NCBI GenBank assembly: GCA_934773085.1
Contig: CAKVMU010000064.1
Span: forward strand, 1-8,307
DNA from: an uncultured Candidatus Melainabacteria bacterium
GTDB taxonomy: Bacteria > Cyanobacteriota > Vampirovibrionia > Gastranaerophilales > Gastranaerophilaceae
DNA: 8,307 bases
Reading direction: 5' to 3'
Shown one piece after another: positions 6,034 to 8,307 of this stretch. Numbering within the stretch: position 1 is the first letter of the stretch; each line of letters opens with the position of its first letter. The notes beneath the pieces were generated by a model. That model saw nothing but the letters and a program-made list of their open reading frames with translations. It was not told the DNA's origin and did no database searches. The translations under genes were made by a program, and so were the position numbers.

Positions 6034-6554
6034 ATGGAATAGATAATCCGATAATTTTTTATCCTGCAGCTATTGTTATGATACTGACAGCTATTCTTGC
6101 CGTGAAATTTAAAAACATTTTTTACTCGCTTTTGTGTGCGATTGTTGTGTTTTTTATAGCAGGTATGTTCTTTTATGTACTGGGTTCAGAATATAATGCA
6201 GTGATACAAATTGCGGTTTATGGTGTTGCAGTTCCGATAATATTGGGACTTGGTATAATGTTTACAGACACAAAAAATAAGGAAAAAAGCACTGAGTCTT
6301 CATTAAAATATATTATGCTACTTTGTGGTGGAATATTTATTCTTGCACTTATTTATCTTGGAATGACTTCACTTGTTGTAATTCCGCAAGGGTTTAATAT
6401 TGCAGAAAGTCATGCCGCTAATCCGTTAGGTGTAATGTATGCTTTTTCAAACGGAATATTTATAAAATATGTTTGGGCTTTTGAACTTGTATCAATTGTT
6501 CTTACAATCATTGTTGCAGGTCTGACTCTGTTCAAGAAAAGAGAAAGGAGCTAG
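6030..6554 (+). CDS. nuoJ: NADH-quinone oxidoreductase subunit J
   Basis: Membrane subunit (ND6/NdhG family) between the quinone module and the proton-pumping modules. It has 174 residues with five predicted helices: about 8-25, 29-51, 57-78, 90-111 and 145-168. The third helix carries the family hallmark EYNAVIQIAVYGVAVPIILG (54-73), in which the Tyr of VYG corresponds to the conserved Tyr near the pi-bulge implicated in conformational coupling. Family conservation is otherwise low, so the call leans on this helix and on position. ATG 6030 has AAAGGAG (6014-6020) nine bases upstream and overlaps the nuoI stop by 4 nt. Confidence 0.92.
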   Translation: MNGIDNPIIFYPAAIVMILTAILAVKFKNIFYSLLCAIVVFFIAGMFFYVLGSEYNAVIQIAVYGVAVPIILGLGIMFTDTKNKEKSTESSLKYIMLLCGGIFILALIYLGMTSLVVIPQGFNIAESHAANPLGVMYAFSNGIFIKYVWAFELVSIVLTIIVAGLTLFKKRERS

Positions 6555-6555
6555 G

Positions 6556-6864
6556 ATGAGTGAGATTACTATTTATCACTATTTATTTTTAGGCTTGGCT
6601 CTTTTCGTAATCGGAATTGCAGGAACAGTGCTGTCAAAGCACGTTATTAAAGTTCTTATTTCAATTGAGTTTATTTTGACGGGAGTGAATATCAATTTTG
6701 TAACCTTTGCATCTTATTGCGATAATGTTAATTTTAACGGATATGTAATGGCTTTGTTTTATGTCGCAATCGGGGCGGTGGAATTGGCTGTAGCGCTTTA
6801 TATTTTTTATCTTATGTACAGTAAAAAACAGTCTGAAAATATAGACAAATACGGAGATTTGTAG
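6556..6864 (+). CDS. nuoK: NADH-quinone oxidoreductase subunit K
   Basis: Small membrane subunit (ND4L/NdhE family) providing buried glutamates of the central proton path. It has 102 residues and three helices, the normal size. SIEFILTGVNINFVTFA (36-52) contains E38, and AIGAVELAVALYIF (71-84) contains E76, matching the two essential glutamates known as E36 and E72 in E. coli. The C-terminal tail after YLMYSKKQ is a little longer than in many homologues. AAAGGAG (6544-6550) lies 5 nt before the ATG, and only one base separates it from the nuoJ stop. Confidence 0.96.
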   Translation: MSEITIYHYLFLGLALFVIGIAGTVLSKHVIKVLISIEFILTGVNINFVTFASYCDNVNFNGYVMALFYVAIGAVELAVALYIFYLMYSKKQSENIDKYGDL

Positions 6865-6865
6865 T

Positions 6866-8307
6866 TTGGCGGATATAATTTTAGATAACATATACTTAAT
6901 ACTTTTGTTGCCGTTCTGGATATTCTTGATAATTATGTGCGGAAGATTTTTTTCTGTATATGTGAACAAAAGAATTATCTATTTTCTGACTCTTTTGTCA
7001 TCATTTTTAGGTGCAAGTCTTTGTGGAGTTGCGTTGTACAAACTTGGAGTAGACAATGTAATCGAAACTTGCTTGCCTTTTGTTAAAATAAATGATTTTA
7101 TTCTGTCATTTGGACTTTATGTTGATAGAACAGCTCTTATTTTTGCGTTTGTGCTGTTTCTGACGAGTTTTGTTGTACAAATGTTTTCAATTTCGTTTAT
7201 GAAAAACGAAAAGAAAACGTACAGGTTCTATGCATTACTGAATCTTTTTAATTTTTCTATGGCGGGATTGTTTTTTAGTCCAAATCTTTTTCAAACCTAC
7301 GTTTTCTGGGAATTAGTCGGAATTGTATCTTATCTTTTGATTGGGTTTGAATATTTTAAAAAAGAAAAGTCTTTGGCAGCAAAAAAAGTTTTGATAATAA
7401 ACAGAATCGGGGATACGGCACTCATTACGAGCATAATTTTGAGTTCGTATTTTGTTTATGAATATTCCGGAAACTTGAGCTTAACAACGCTTTCGTTTTC
7501 TGATATGACTGCGATTTCCACTTTGGGGTATGCGTATACTTCAATTCCGTTGTTTTGGGTTATTTGCGGTTTGTTTGTAGTCGGAGCAGGCGTAAAATCT
7601 GCACAGTTTCCATTCTATACTTGGCTTATTGATGCAATGGAGGCAAAACTCCCTGTCAGTGCACTTTTGCATTCTGCCACGATGGTTGCCTCAGGTGTGT
7701 TTGTTTTAATCAGACTTACCGGATTTTTTACATTGGAAGAATCTATTTTGAAAGTGATTGCGATTCTTGGACTTTTAACAGCGCTAATCTGTTCGCTTTC
7801 GGCTTGCGCACAAACTCATCCCAAAAAAGTTTTGGCATATTCGACATCTGCGCAACTTGGTTTGATGTTTTTCTCAATCGGAATCTTGAATATAAAAGCT
7901 GCTATTGCATTTTTTGTGGCACATGCATTTATAAAAACGACTCTATTTCTTACTCTTCCGAGAGAGGATGAAAAGTGGAATTATACGAATTTTATCTTGT
8001 TTCTGATTGGCGGATTATCATTGTCGGGTATTATTTTTGCGGGGTTAGCATCAAAAGAAATGTTGTTTATGAACCTCGGAGGCACTGTGGGAATAATATT
8101 TTCGTTGATATCATTCCTGACAGCTTTTTATATTATAAGAATTGCGCTCGTACTTGTGGATAATCAAGGGTTAGAGCGTGTTTGTCCTAAAAAACTTGAG
8201 CTTTTTGCAAATGTAATTCTTTTTATTTTAAACATTGGGTTATATTTTTACTTGAGAAAATTTGAAGTTTACAAAATTGCTGAACCATTCTGGTGGGCGA
8301 TATTTGC
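6866..8307 (+). CDS. nuoL: NADH-quinone oxidoreductase subunit L (3' end beyond window)
   Basis: Antiporter-like proton-pumping subunit (ND5/NdhF, Mrp family) at the tip of the membrane arm. The frame is open for 480 codons from TTG 6866 to the right edge; full-length homologues have about 600-650 residues. GGAGA (6853-6857) lies 8 nt before the TTG, which follows the nuoK stop by one base; the next in-frame ATG (6935) would cut the first helix. Key residues are present: E149 in VFWELVGIVSYLLIGF, K244 in GVKSAQFPFYTWLIDAM, H269 in PVSALLHSATMVASGV, H353 and K357 in AHAFIK, and K397 in ASKEMLF. The segment between K357 and K397 is about 17 residues shorter than in E. coli NuoL and lacks the usual GSVIH...MGGL connection. 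The lateral helix would lie beyond the edge. nuoM and nuoN are expected next. Confidence 0.95.
   Translation, partial: MADIILDNIYLILLLPFWIFLIIMCGRFFSVYVNKRIIYFLTLLSSFLGASLCGVALYKLGVDNVIETCLPFVKINDFILSFGLYVDRTALIFAFVLFLTSFVVQMFSISFMKNEKKTYRFYALLNLFNFSMAGLFFSPNLFQTYVFWELVGIVSYLLIGFEYFKKEKSLAAKKVLIINRIGDTALITSIILSSYFVYEYSGNLSLTTLSFSDMTAISTLGYAYTSIPLFWVICGLFVVGAGVKSAQFPFYTWLIDAMEAKLPVSALLHSATMVASGVFVLIRLTGFFTLEESILKVIAILGLLTALICSLSACAQTHPKKVLAYSTSAQLGLMFFSIGILNIKAAIAFFVAHAFIKTTLFLTLPREDEKWNYTNFILFLIGGLSLSGIIFAGLASKEMLFMNLGGTVGIIFSLISFLTAFYIIRIALVLVDNQGLERVCPKKLELFANVILFILNIGLYFYLRKFEVYKIAEPFWWAIF

Noticed and set aside
7975..8163. 62-codon rightward frame inside nuoL
   Set aside because: It is in another frame of a continuous nuoL reading frame whose translation shows conserved channel residues.

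Overview
This AT-rich window (standard genetic code; TGA ends nuoA and nuoI) holds the promoter-proximal part of a respiratory complex I operon. Genes nuoA-B-C-D-H-I-J-K-L run rightwards from about 2152 to the right edge, and nuoL is cut by the window. To their left are two leftward genes: a membrane-anchored PHP-domain metal phosphoesterase (336-1922) and the 5' part of an exported TPR-like protein (1-288, cut by the left edge).

Organism: NuoB (GACT...IPVDIYLP), NuoD (CEPDVGYLHRGMEKMAEK, RMMNNYF) and NuoA ([10 protein letters not shown]) recall cyanobacterial NdhK, NdhH and NdhC. The gene order, however, is the canonical bacterial nuo order in a single operon, not the split cyanobacterial ndh clusters. 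With the low GC, this points to a non-photosynthetic sister lineage of Cyanobacteria (Vampirovibrionia/Melainabacteria, such as Gastranaerophilales). That placement is an inference from remembered motifs, not from a search.

Operon logic: neighbouring genes are tightly packed, with overlaps of 1, 4 or 8 nt or gaps of 1 to 21 nt. nuoE, nuoF and nuoG, which usually lie between nuoD and nuoH, are absent; the nuoD stop overlaps the nuoH start. This is the 11-subunit form lacking the NADH-oxidising module, provided nuoM and nuoN follow beyond the window. Fe-S ligands in NuoB and NuoI, the quinone-site His/Tyr of NuoD and the proton-channel Glu/Lys residues of NuoK and NuoL are all present, so the core looks functional. 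The electron donor may be ferredoxin or another carrier.

The most unusual structure is between the two gene groups. An exact 68-bp direct repeat (246-313 and 2030-2097) flanks the PHP segment. The left copy is the promoter plus first 14 codons of the TPR-like gene. The right copy carries the same promoter and 14 codons, which then run into a stop (a 16-codon stub), while its other side faces nuoA. The shared promoter has a palindromic -10, TATTATATAATA, reading TATAAT on both strands. The simplest reading is that the TPR-like gene and nuoA were once divergent neighbours sharing one bidirectional promoter, and that the PHP gene was later inserted with duplication of that promoter.

No rRNA, tRNA, CRISPR, IS element or convincing rho-independent terminator was seen. 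The only sizeable gene-free stretch is 1923-2151, which is taken up by the PHP promoter, the repeat copy with the stub, and the nuo leader.
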